Assembly (NCBI GenBank): GCA_965220245.1
Contig: CBDCPI010000008.1
Location: forward strand, 186,001 to 250,000
Length of the DNA stretch: 64,000 nt
From: CBDCPI01 sp965220245
GTDB lineage: Bacteria; Chloroflexota; Dehalococcoidia; Lucifugimonadales; UBA3495
Direction of reading: 5' to 3'
Shown: positions 52,343 through 60,291 of the stretch, piece after piece
Layout of the letters: each line of letters begins with the position of its first letter
Position numbering within the stretch: position 1 is the first letter of the stretch
The notes under the pieces: model-generated
Seen by the model: only the letters and a program-made list of their open reading frames with translations
The model's database searches: none
What the model was told of the DNA's origin: nothing
Made by a program: the position numbers and the translations under genes

Positions 52343-53923
52343 CTAGTCCGCAGCGTATTTTTCACCCAGCGCGGTCTCCCATCGCAGGTAGTTCATCATC
52401 TCGGCGGGATTTCGGTCGACGCCCAAAATCACCACGTCGGTTGGTGGCGCCATAACGCCGGTGAGGCCGGTTTCCACTTCCAGCCCGGTCTGGGACCAAG
52501 CCGCCATGCCTCCCTCGAGCACCACAACGTGCTGGTAACCAAGGTCATTGAGGCTGGCGCCGGCTAGGACCGAAACCTCGCCGTTCGAGCAGGTAACGCC
52601 GATGGGCTCGGACTTCGATGGGGCTAGGCCTTCAACCTGGAACTCCAACCATCCTCTAGGCGTCCAGTGGGAACCGGGCAGGTGTCTTCGAGCGAAGTCT
52701 TGGCTGCTGTCAACGAACAAGACAGTGGCAGGCTTGCTGGCTCGAAACTCGCTTGGGGAAAGCACTTGGACTTTGCCCAAGGCCTCTGCTTGGTTTTCCG
52801 CAGTTTCGCTCACTATGCCTTGGTCAAGCCGGAGCCCCGCCCCGGCCCAAGCGCCGGTCCCGCCTTCCAATACGTATACTTCTTGGTGGCCCAACTGCCG
52901 GTACCAAGAGCCGGCGAAGGTGGCCCGGGCGATGCCGTCGCAGCAGAAGACCACGGTGCTGTTATGCACCACCGCCACATCATCATAGCGCTGCACCGCT
53001 TGGCCTCCGGGAAACCAGCGGAATCCCGGTATATGTCCCGACGCGAACTCCTCTTGAGTCCGCACATCGACCAAGTAGATGCTTTTCCGGTCTCGTTCCT
53101 CAAGCAACTGCCGCAGGGCGGAAACGTCCAAGTAACGCACGCCGTCTTCGGCGGCAAGTTTGGCGGCGTAAGCCTCGGCGGCGGTCAAGCCTTCGGCCGA
53201 GGGCTCGGGGAGATTCAACCGGCCGGCGCCGCGCTCGACTGGGTATCCGGCCAGCACCCATCCTGAGGTGCCGTTTTTCAACCCCAAGGCGTTGGTAAAC
53301 CCCATCCGCTGCAACACCCGGGTGCCGATGATGCTCCGGGTGCGCCCGGCGCAGTTGATCACCACGGTAGTATCCGGGTCGAGGTCTTTAACCACGTCGG
53401 TAATACGCAGGGCCAATTCCCCACCGGGCATACTCCGGCCGCCGGGGATGCAAAACCTTTGGTACTCTTCCGGGGTCCGCGTGTCCAGGATGACCACCTT
53501 ATCACCCCGGTCCAAGCGGCTCTGTAACTCGGGCGCGTCGATTTCCGGAACATGGTGGACCACTTCCATCTTCTCGCCGAAGTCCTTGCTGGGCACGTTG
53601 GTGCCCCACTCGGTGGGGTAATCCAAGGTGGTCCAGCGGTTGATGCCACCGTCCAGCACCGACACTTGACTATAGCCTAGGCGCTCCAAGGTATCGGCGG
53701 CGGCAGCGGCACGCCGCCCGTCATCGTCGCAAACGACCACTTTCGCGCCCTTGAAAGGCACAGCGGGTCCTATCTGGAACTCCAGACGACGCCGAGGTAT
53801 CAAACTTGACCCCGGAATGTGGGAACTGTTGTACTCCCCGGCTTCCCGAACGTCGATTAACGCGAATTCGGAATCTCCGTCAAATAAACTTTTCAGGACC
53901 TCCGCGGATGTCCTCTCGGCCAT
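52343..53923 (-). CDS. Four-domain rhodanese (sulfurtransferase)
   Basis: A 526-residue protein made of four consecutive rhodanese domains (about residues 1-108, 122-235, 260-372 and 384-488). Each keeps a loop cysteine: C65 (CDDDGRR), C191 (CAGRTRS), C328 (CDGIARA) and C445 (CSNGEVS). The second has the best active-site loop. Rhodaneses move sulfane sulfur from thiosulfate or persulfides to acceptors, often giving sulfite, so placement beside sulfite oxidases makes sense. No signal peptide. Confidence 0.88.
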   Translation of the reverse strand: MAERTSAEVLKSLFDGDSEFALIDVREAGEYNSSHIPGSSLIPRRRLEFQIGPAVPFKGAKVVVCDDDGRRAAAAADTLERLGYSQVSVLDGGINRWTTLDYPTEWGTNVPSKDFGEKMEVVHHVPEIDAPELQSRLDRGDKVVILDTRTPEEYQRFCIPGGRSMPGGELALRITDVVKDLDPDTTVVINCAGRTRSIIGTRVLQRMGFTNALGLKNGTSGWVLAGYPVERGAGRLNLPEPSAEGLTAAEAYAAKLAAEDGVRYLDVSALRQLLEERDRKSIYLVDVRTQEEFASGHIPGFRWFPGGQAVQRYDDVAVVHNSTVVFCCDGIARATFAGSWYRQLGHQEVYVLEGGTGAWAGAGLRLDQGIVSETAENQAEALGKVQVLSPSEFRASKPATVLFVDSSQDFARRHLPGSHWTPRGWLEFQVEGLAPSKSEPIGVTCSNGEVSVLAGASLNDLGYQHVVVLEGGMAAWSQTGLEVETGLTGVMAPPTDVVILGVDRNPAEMMNYLRWETALGEKYAAD

Positions 53924-53961
53924 CTCCGGCCTCTCCTAGAAGTATGAATCTGGCCCACGGC

Positions 53962-54172
53962 TTACTGATACGTGAATAAGTTTCTAAACTGTCTCATACC
54001 CTGTCATTCCGGCGAAGGCCGGAATCTAGGACCGTTCTCTACCAGCTACGCCTGTCCTGAGCTTGGCGAAGGGTTCTTTGTCCTCAGAATTTCCGGATTC
54101 CGGCTCAAGGCCGGCCCTTCGGCAAGCTCAGGAGACGAGGACTGGATTAGGTAATTGTTCACGCATCATTAA
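53962..54172. mobile_element. Solo MITE-like element (cargo-free relative of the R-M element)
   Basis: It starts TTACTGATACGTGAA and its right-end complement starts TTAATGATGCGTGAACAATT, followed by CCTAATCCAG and CTCGTC as in the element at 4720-6732. Inside are the REP-like GTCATTCCGGCGAAGGCCGG, two CTTCG-CAAGCTCAGG modules in reverse, and GGATTCCGGCTCAAGGCCGG. Its right end supplies the stop codon of the thiol dioxygenase gene. Confidence 0.7.
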
Positions 54173-54753
54173 CAGTTGTCGTATTTCCCGGACTTGAAGG
54201 AGATTATCTTGCCGGTCTCCAAATCGTACCTCGCCCGGTCGATGCCTCTAAGGTCGCTGCCGTACACGTGAATCTCGCAGGTGGGCCGGTCGGTGAAGTT
54301 GTCCATCTCGTGGATTTCATCCACATCCGGGATGAGGAAGGTAATCTCCCCGGGTTTGAAGTTGGCGCTGCGGTCCTTCTCCAGTTGAGCATAGCCGTCC
54401 CGGGAATGGTCATCAACCCGTTGGTAACGAGTCTCGGTCAAGGTGTTGTCCAGAATTCCGACCATGCCCCAAGTGCGGTGGTCATGGGGCCCCAAGTGTT
54501 CCCCGGCTCCCCACACCACGGCGGTGACCGAGAGCCCGCTCTCGCTTTGATACAGGAGGTAAGTGCCGTGGTTGGGCCGCCTACCGTTGGCGGCAGGTAC
54601 GCGATATTCGGGATGAATGCTGCGAGGATCGGCGATTAGCCTCCCCAGCCAAGAGGACCCGGTGTCAAATATCTTTTGGGAGTCGGGCTGAGTGACTAGC
54701 AGGGCCTCCATGTCATGGACGAAGTCGTCAAGGGAATACTTTACACTGGTCAT
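54169..54753 (-). CDS. Thiol dioxygenase (cysteine / 3-mercaptopropionate dioxygenase family)
   Basis: A 194-residue cupin-fold non-heme iron enzyme. The three iron histidines are H90 and H92 (GPHDHRTWG) and H148 (DEIHEMDN). Relatives convert cysteine or 3-mercaptopropionate to sulfinates. The start is ATG 54753 (MTSVKYSLDDF), matching where homologues begin; a longer frame to 54843 adds an Arg-rich stretch without support. The TAA lies within a repeat element. Its product feeds the same sulfur pool as the neighbouring rhodanese and sulfite oxidases. Confidence 0.83.
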   Translation of the reverse strand: MTSVKYSLDDFVHDMEALLVTQPDSQKIFDTGSSWLGRLIADPRSIHPEYRVPAANGRRPNHGTYLLYQSESGLSVTAVVWGAGEHLGPHDHRTWGMVGILDNTLTETRYQRVDDHSRDGYAQLEKDRSANFKPGEITFLIPDVDEIHEMDNFTDRPTCEIHVYGSDLRGIDRARYDLETGKIISFKSGKYDNC

Positions 54754-54912
54754 AGCTCTCTTTTTGACTCCCCGAAGCCTTGTTGACCTCTTGAAGGTCC
54801 GGCGCCCAAATTCCGGGGCCTTCTCCAGCCCCCGGTTGCGCAAGATGCAGCATAGACATGAAAAACCGAGGCTATTATCAATTTGGAGGTGTTCAGTGTC
54901 AAGTAACTGCGG

Positions 54913-56874
54913 TTAATCATTGCCGGCCGCCGCCGCTACGAGCCGTTCGGGCTGCTCCGGACAGAAGATGGCGCCGTCGCTGAAGACCACGCCGTCTTGG
55001 CAGTGAGCCTCGATGCGCCCGCCACTGAACTGCTCTGCGTACATCTTGTTATACAGGCCGCAGCGGGTCAGTAGCTCGTGGTGGCGTCCGTGGTCCACGA
55101 TTCTACCCCGGTCGACCACGTAGATTACGTCGGCGGCGATAATCGTCGACAGCCGGTGGGCGATAACCAGGGTAGTACGGCCATGAATTAACGGCTGTAG
55201 CGCCGCCCGCACGGAGCGCTCGCTGGCGGTGTCCAGCGCGGAGGTAGCCTCATCCAAGACTAAGATAGAGGGTTGGTGCAGAATTACCCGGGCGATGGAG
55301 AGTCGCTGCCTTTCGCCGCCGGATAGCCGGAACCCGCGTTCACCCACCACCGTGTCGTAACCCTCTGGCAGTTCCATGATCCGGTCGTGGATATAAGCTG
55401 CTTTGGCTGCGCTCACCACATCTTCGTGGGTGGCCTCGGGCCTGGAGTAAAGCAGGTTCCTCTCAATACTGCCGTGGAACAGGTAGTTCTCTTGGGTAAC
55501 GAAGCCGATTACCCTCGACAGGTCGGCTAGACGCACTTCGCGGACATCGACGCCGTCGATGGAAACCGAGCCTTCAGTTGCGTCATAAAGGCGAGGCACC
55601 ATGCAAGCGATGGTCGATTTGCCAGCGCCGCTGGGACCGACGAAAGCGGCCAATTGGCCGGGCAGAATGCGGAAGCTCACCCCGTCCAAGGTCCACTGGA
55701 TGGTCGGCTGCGCTCCTTCATTGCCCATGCCACCCGTGCCTGGCAGCCAATTGCCCACTCGTACTGAATCGAAAGCGATCTCGCCGGAAATGTTGCTCTG
55801 CTCCAGAGGTCTGGCGCTGGGGGAATCGACTATCTCCGGTTGCAGGTCCAAGTATTCAAAAATCCGTTCGAACAAGGCCAGCGACGACTGTAGCTCAACC
55901 GAGACTTGGAGAAGTCTTTCCACCGGGTTATACAGCCGGCTTTGCAGGGCAGTGAAGGCGATGATGGTGCCAGCGGTGACGATGGATGCGCCGCCCCAAG
56001 ACATTAGATACCCGGCCAATAGATAGACTAGGGCCGGGGAGATGGTGAGAAAGGTCGTTGCCGCCATAGAAAAAGAGTAAGCGATCATCTCCTGCCGCAC
56101 CGCCAAGTCAGAGAGTTGCTGGTTGTGGCGGTGAAAATGGTGCAACTCCCCGTGTTGCCGGCCAAAGAGCTTGGCCAACATGATGCCCGAAACCGAGAGA
56201 GTTTCCTGGGTGACTGCGGTTACTTGGGCCATCGACCGTTGAGCGTCGGCCATTACTTCCCTCCGCCGTCGGCCAACCCGCGTGGTTAGTATGAAAAAGA
56301 AGGGCAACATGGCGAGGGCGACCAAAGTAAACTGCCACGACAGGATGGCCATGGCGATGACGGTGCTCACGATGATGACTATGCTGGAGACCGTATCGGT
56401 TAGGGTGTTGCTGACTACCGACTGAATGCCGCTGACGTCGTTAGAGACCCGGGACTGAATTTCCCCGGTGCGGGTGCCGGTGAAGAACCTCAGGGACATC
56501 CCCTGCAGGTGCGCGTAGACCGCATCTTGCAGGTCTCCCATCACGTTCTGCCCCATTTTGTGGGTGATGTAAGCTTGGACCCCGCCCATTACCCCATTGA
56601 CGATAGCAATGGCGGCCATTGCGCCGACCAATACCCACAGGAGCATCATGTTGGGCGGTCCGGCGTTGGGGAACAGCGCGGAGTCGAAAACGGCCTTGAC
56701 CAATACCGGGGTTACTGCCCCCAGACCGGCCGTCACTAGGATCAGGAGGCCAGCGGCGGCCACTTGCGGCCAATAGGGCCGAAAAAGCCGGACCGCCCGG
56801 AGCAGTGGACGCTGCCGGGCGGCCGGCTTGATGGATGCCGGAGGTTGAAGGTCGGCGGGTGTTGGCGCGGCCAT
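54913..56874 (-). CDS. ABC exporter with fused membrane and ATPase domains (MsbA/LmrA type)
   Basis: A 653-residue half-transporter that would work as a dimer. Six membrane helices occupy residues about 40-330, Walker A is VGPSGAGKST, the signature is LSGGERQRLSIARV, and Walker B is ILVLDEATSALD. A 40-residue C-terminal extension (EAHCQDGVVFSDGAIFCP) is unusual. Substrate may be lipid or drug. An IS element ends only 24 nt upstream of its ATG. Confidence 0.9.
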   Translation of the reverse strand: MAAPTPADLQPPASIKPAARQRPLLRAVRLFRPYWPQVAAAGLLILVTAGLGAVTPVLVKAVFDSALFPNAGPPNMMLLWVLVGAMAAIAIVNGVMGGVQAYITHKMGQNVMGDLQDAVYAHLQGMSLRFFTGTRTGEIQSRVSNDVSGIQSVVSNTLTDTVSSIVIIVSTVIAMAILSWQFTLVALAMLPFFFILTTRVGRRRREVMADAQRSMAQVTAVTQETLSVSGIMLAKLFGRQHGELHHFHRHNQQLSDLAVRQEMIAYSFSMAATTFLTISPALVYLLAGYLMSWGGASIVTAGTIIAFTALQSRLYNPVERLLQVSVELQSSLALFERIFEYLDLQPEIVDSPSARPLEQSNISGEIAFDSVRVGNWLPGTGGMGNEGAQPTIQWTLDGVSFRILPGQLAAFVGPSGAGKSTIACMVPRLYDATEGSVSIDGVDVREVRLADLSRVIGFVTQENYLFHGSIERNLLYSRPEATHEDVVSAAKAAYIHDRIMELPEGYDTVVGERGFRLSGGERQRLSIARVILHQPSILVLDEATSALDTASERSVRAALQPLIHGRTTLVIAHRLSTIIAADVIYVVDRGRIVDHGRHHELLTRCGLYNKMYAEQFSGGRIEAHCQDGVVFSDGAIFCPEQPERLVAAAAGND

Positions 56875-56898
56875 GAACCTATTCCAGCACGGCGTTAG

Positions 56899-58356
56899 TA
56901 TTACAACGACGGTTCAAGGAGGGACGTGTGGGGAGGCACGAAGGGCGGCTCGACGCTTGGCATGGGAGTGTCTGGCCCGCTCGTTGCATTCTTGCGTCTC
57001 CTCCAGCCACCGCAGCAGTTCAGCCGGCCCGAACCGTTCCCGGGGCAGCATCTCCCGCACCACCCGGTAGACCTGCGGTCTCGTGATCCGGGGCATCTTT
57101 TCCCCCCCAAGCCTGTTGCAGGCTCAGGAGAAACGCTCCGCCCAGCAGGCACAGGGCGACGTGATGATGCCATCCCGCCCAGGTGCGGGTCTCGTACTCG
57201 TCCAGCCCCACGTTGCTCTTTTCCGTCTCGAACTCCGTTTCTATGCGCCACCGGGAGCCACCCACGTATGCCAGGGTCTCCAGGGGAGTATCCTCCGGAT
57301 CGTTGGACAGGTAGTAGCGGGGCTCGCTGCCGTCCAGGTTCCGGCGGTAAATGGCCCAGTGGATTTCGCCAGGCTTCCGCCTGCTGGTTGGACGCACCCT
57401 CTGAGCGCTGAACAGGTAGCTGCGGGGACCCTGGCTTCCCTCGGCCACCGTAATCTCACGCCAGGCCTCCTCCGGCAATTCATCGCTGCGCTGCTCCATG
57501 GTCCGGCGCTGACCGTCTCGCAACTTGGGTTTGCGGGGACGCCCGAATCCCTGATGCTCCGGCCTGGTCCAGGCTGGCTCCAGCGGCCAGACCGTGGTGC
57601 CGCCGGGAACGTCCAGCACGTAGCGCATCCCCAGCGCCGCCAGTCCCTCACGGAAGGACGGCGACATCCCGAAGGCGTCGTCCCCCGCAACCCATCCGGC
57701 CCTCAGATGTCCCCGCTCCAAGGCCCGCTCCACCATCTTCAGCGCCAATTGGGTCTTCGACTGGTAGCCCTGCCTCTCCTCCGGAACCCCCGCCGCCTCA
57801 CACCGGTCTTGGTCCGAGGTCCAGCTCTCCGGCAGATAAAGCCGTTTGTCCACCAGGGCCCGTCCCAGCGGGCTGACGTAGGCGAGGAACATTCCGGCCT
57901 GGCAGCTGGCCACCTTGCCCAGCCTCCCGCAATACTGACGGGCCACTCCCACGGACTTCCTGCCCTGCTTCGGGAAGTCGCTGCCGTCCAGCACCCACAC
58001 CGCATCCGGATGTCCCAGCCGGGGTCCCAAGTACTCTTGAAGGCGTCCTATGACTGTGTCGTCATCCCAGGGGGATTCAGCGAGAAACCGCTGCATCACC
58101 CTGGCTGACGCCGGAACCGTCTCCGACAGATTCTCGGCGTTGCGCCGCTCCCCGGACTGTACCAGGAGAGCCTGGAGGTAATGGCGGCTGTGGTCCCGCG
58201 CTTCCCTGCGGCCAAACAGCGGAGCGAAGTAAGCGTGAAAATCCTGAAAGGTCCCGTACACCTGCTCGAAAACCGCAGCATCCACTTCCCTGCCTCACTT
58301 GCCCAAGCCTTCCCCAACTACCCCGTCATCCTAGCATCCCAACCGTCGTTGTAATA
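56899..58356 (-). mobile_element. IS701-family insertion sequence
   Basis: A 1458-bp element with exact 16-bp terminal inverted repeats: TATTACAACGACGGTT at 56899-56914 and its complement at 58341-58356. It is flanked on both sides by TTAG (56895-56898 and 58357-58360), a 4-bp target duplication as expected for IS701. It carries one transposase gene with an apparent frameshift. Confidence 0.9.
56914..58285 (-). pseudogene. IS701-type transposase, frameshifted near the 3' end
   Basis: From ATG 58285 the frame runs to 57020 (421 residues) with the DDE-type landmark VLDGSDFPKQGRKSVGVARQ and the late SRWRIETEFETEKSNVGLDEYE. Family similarity should continue, but after LSLQQAWGGK the frame turns into unrelated residues. 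The natural continuation (MPRITRPQVYRVVREMLPRE) lies in the +1 frame, to about 56914. The switch point is a run of seven G before AAAA near 57100-57110; removing one G restores a single frame. Mutation, assembly error or programmed frameshifting are all possible. Confidence 0.8.
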
Positions 58357-58392
58357 TTAGGGGCCTTCTTCCTTATCTGATGCCTCCTCAAG

Positions 58393-59172
58393 CTATTCCG
58401 GTTGTCGTTGGCGGAGCTGTTTGCGGAGTCGCCGCAATTCGGCTTCGGCAGCGTCAGCGCGGCTTTCAGCGGACCGGCGGGCGGCCCGTTCCGCTTCAAG
58501 AGCGGCCCGTTCTTGTCGCCAGTTGTCGAGGTAGGTCCCGGTGGCCGGGTCGTAGAACCGGGGCCAGCCCTCGTCCCAGCACAGGCTGAGTTTCAGCACT
58601 TCGCTGTATCCCTTGAGGATGCCGTCGGGTTCGGTGGTTAGCTCTACAAGCTGATACGCGCCGCCCACCAGCCGTCCGCCGAACAGCGGCTCCCCGTGGT
58701 ACTGGCCGCCGGTGGGGTCAAAGCGCCAGTATTCGGGAACGCCGATTCGGGCGTAGATAGCGGGTTTCCGGTTGACATCCTGCGGCCCGGTGCTTTCCGA
58801 GGCCACCTCCAGTGCCCAGTCCGGCGGCTTGCCCACTTCCCAAGGCAAGTAGAGCTTGCGCGGGCGGATGGCCTCGGCGTCAACCCCGAAGGCTAGGTAC
58901 AAGTCCGGGGCGATGCGGACATTGAGGTCGCGCCGGTCGTAGCAGATGTAAGTCTCGCGGCTGAGGAAGATGTCGGGCCGGCTGCCGAACCCGGTGAAGC
59001 GGGAAAGGAGGATGCTGAGGATTTCATCCATTTCGTCGTTTTGTTCCATGGAGTCAACCGGCGGTTCTGCTACGTCGGGGTTGAAGTCCAGTCCGGCATA
59101 GTCGATTTCCCCTTGTCGGCGATAGGGCAACATGGTGAACGTGGTGGCATTGCTAACCATTGAGGGCCTCAA
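58393..59172 (-). CDS. Uma2-family putative endonuclease with coiled-coil tail
   Basis: A 259-residue protein. The PD-(D/E)xK-like Uma2 core shows APDLYLAFG, then PPDWALEVASESTGP and KPAIYARIGVPEYW. Residues 205-255 form a charged coiled coil (RQERAALEAERAARRSAESR). These proteins are abundant in cyanobacteria and Chloroflexota; nuclease activity is inferred from fold. It lies just outside the IS right end. Confidence 0.8.
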   Translation of the reverse strand: MRPSMVSNATTFTMLPYRRQGEIDYAGLDFNPDVAEPPVDSMEQNDEMDEILSILLSRFTGFGSRPDIFLSRETYICYDRRDLNVRIAPDLYLAFGVDAEAIRPRKLYLPWEVGKPPDWALEVASESTGPQDVNRKPAIYARIGVPEYWRFDPTGGQYHGEPLFGGRLVGGAYQLVELTTEPDGILKGYSEVLKLSLCWDEGWPRFYDPATGTYLDNWRQERAALEAERAARRSAESRADAAEAELRRLRKQLRQRQPE

Positions 59173-59318
59173 ATCGGCAGCGGTGTATTTCGCGCACTAT
59201 GTCCCAAGCGTCAATTCAAGAAATGTTAAACGTTCTGTCGGCACGATTCAATTGGCATCCGTCCTGAAAGTCTCCAAATCCGGCAAACCCTGATACAGAC
59301 GAAGAATCACCCCCGGCT

Positions 59319-59456
59319 TCAGCGCCGGAACAAGCCGTTGCCCACCGTTGGATCAAAATAGCTGTTGGGGAAGGTCAGCCGCAAAGACGGGTACTTCTCC
59401 CCCTCTTCGTCCGGGTACTCGTGATAGGGAAACTCGCTAAAGTAGTAGACTTTCAT
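59319..59456 (-). pseudogene. N-terminal remnant of a luciferase-like (LLM) flavin oxidoreductase
   Basis: A 45-codon frame starting ATG 59456 in a 4-nt overlap with the higA stop. MKVYYFSEFPYHEYPDEEGE and KYPSLRLTFPNSYFDP read like the N-terminus of LLM-class FMN-dependent monooxygenases of 350-400 residues. After YFDPTVGNG similarity ends, and a stop follows at 59319-59321. The remainder of the gene is absent from 59173-59318. Recognition is by eye from a short stretch. Confidence 0.5.
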
Positions 59457-59971
59457 CTATCTGATTGCTCCTCAATTCCGGCCAGTTCCCGCAACTCCGG
59501 CAAGTCCGGGCGCGGGAACGGCTCGATCTTACTCAACGTTTCCGCCTCGGCCTGGGCGGCGTGATACAAGTCCCAAGCCATTTGCAGGTTCATCCAGAAC
59601 CCCACCGACATGCCGAGATACTTGGTGAGGCGCAGCGCAATGGCTGGCGTGACCCGGCGGCGCTCATTGATAATCTCGTTGACCTGCCGGTAGGGCAAGT
59701 GGATAGCGTCGGCCAGTTGCCGCTGCGTTATCCCCAGGGGCCTCAAAAATTCCTCAAGGAGCATCTCGCCGGGAGAAGTCGGCGGGCGGTATTTGGGAAT
59801 AGCGCCCACGTAACCGAGATAATAATATGGGTCTTTCGTTTCGCCCGATTGCTTCGGCGGGTAGCCGGTGAAAATTTCAATATCGCCAACCCGGACATAG
59901 GGGTGAAGGGGTATAAAGCTTTTTTCGTTGGGTTCTTGCGATTCAGTTGTGTCAGCCGTGGTAGTCGACAA
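59453..59971 (-). CDS. higA: HigA-family antitoxin (XRE helix-turn-helix)
   Basis: A roughly 172-residue antitoxin. The HTH core reads SPGEMLLEEFLRPLGITQRQLADAIHLP is visible as EMLLEEFLRPLGITQRQLA then RQVNEIINERRRVTPAIALR. The N-terminal extension of about 70 residues is longer than usual HigA. I place the start at TTG 59971 because AGGGAG lies 6 nt upstream; ATG 59995 is the alternative. Overlaps higB by about 20 nt. Confidence 0.85.
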   Translation of the reverse strand: MSTTTADTTESQEPNEKSFIPLHPYVRVGDIEIFTGYPPKQSGETKDPYYYLGYVGAIPKYRPPTSPGEMLLEEFLRPLGITQRQLADAIHLPYRQVNEIINERRRVTPAIALRLTKYLGMSVGFWMNLQMAWDLYHAAQAEAETLSKIEPFPRPDLPELRELAGIEEQSDR

Positions 59972-60248
59972 TTTCCACTCCCTCAGCGCCTGCATCGGTC
60001 CACCGGAACACGATGCGCCACTGGTCATTGATTCGGATGCTGTGCCAGCCTTCCAGCCTGCCGTGCAACGCTTCCAGGCGATTCCCTCGCGGCTCTAGCA
60101 GCCAATTTAATTCGGTTGCCCGGTGCAGCGCGTCCAGTTTACGGAGGGCTACCGGCCAAATGGCCGAAGGGCAGGTACGCCTGGCTGCGGGAGTGTTCGA
60201 TCCCTGCAATATATCCGCAGTTCCCTGGCCTCCGAACCCGACAATCAC
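59952..60248 (-). CDS. higB: HigB-family (RelE/ParE superfamily) toxin
   Basis: A 98-residue mRNA-interferase-type toxin. The central KLDALHRATELNWL, LHGRLEGWHSIRINDQWRIVFRW and C-terminal VEIVDYHG are diagnostic of HigB. Toxin-first order with higA is normal for this type. Confidence 0.88.
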   Translation of the reverse strand: MIVGFGGQGTADILQGSNTPAARRTCPSAIWPVALRKLDALHRATELNWLLEPRGNRLEALHGRLEGWHSIRINDQWRIVFRWTDAGAEGVEIVDYHG

Positions 60249-60291
60249 TCAAACAGGATACCACTGCTGCCATGCTACCGCTGTGCTGCGC

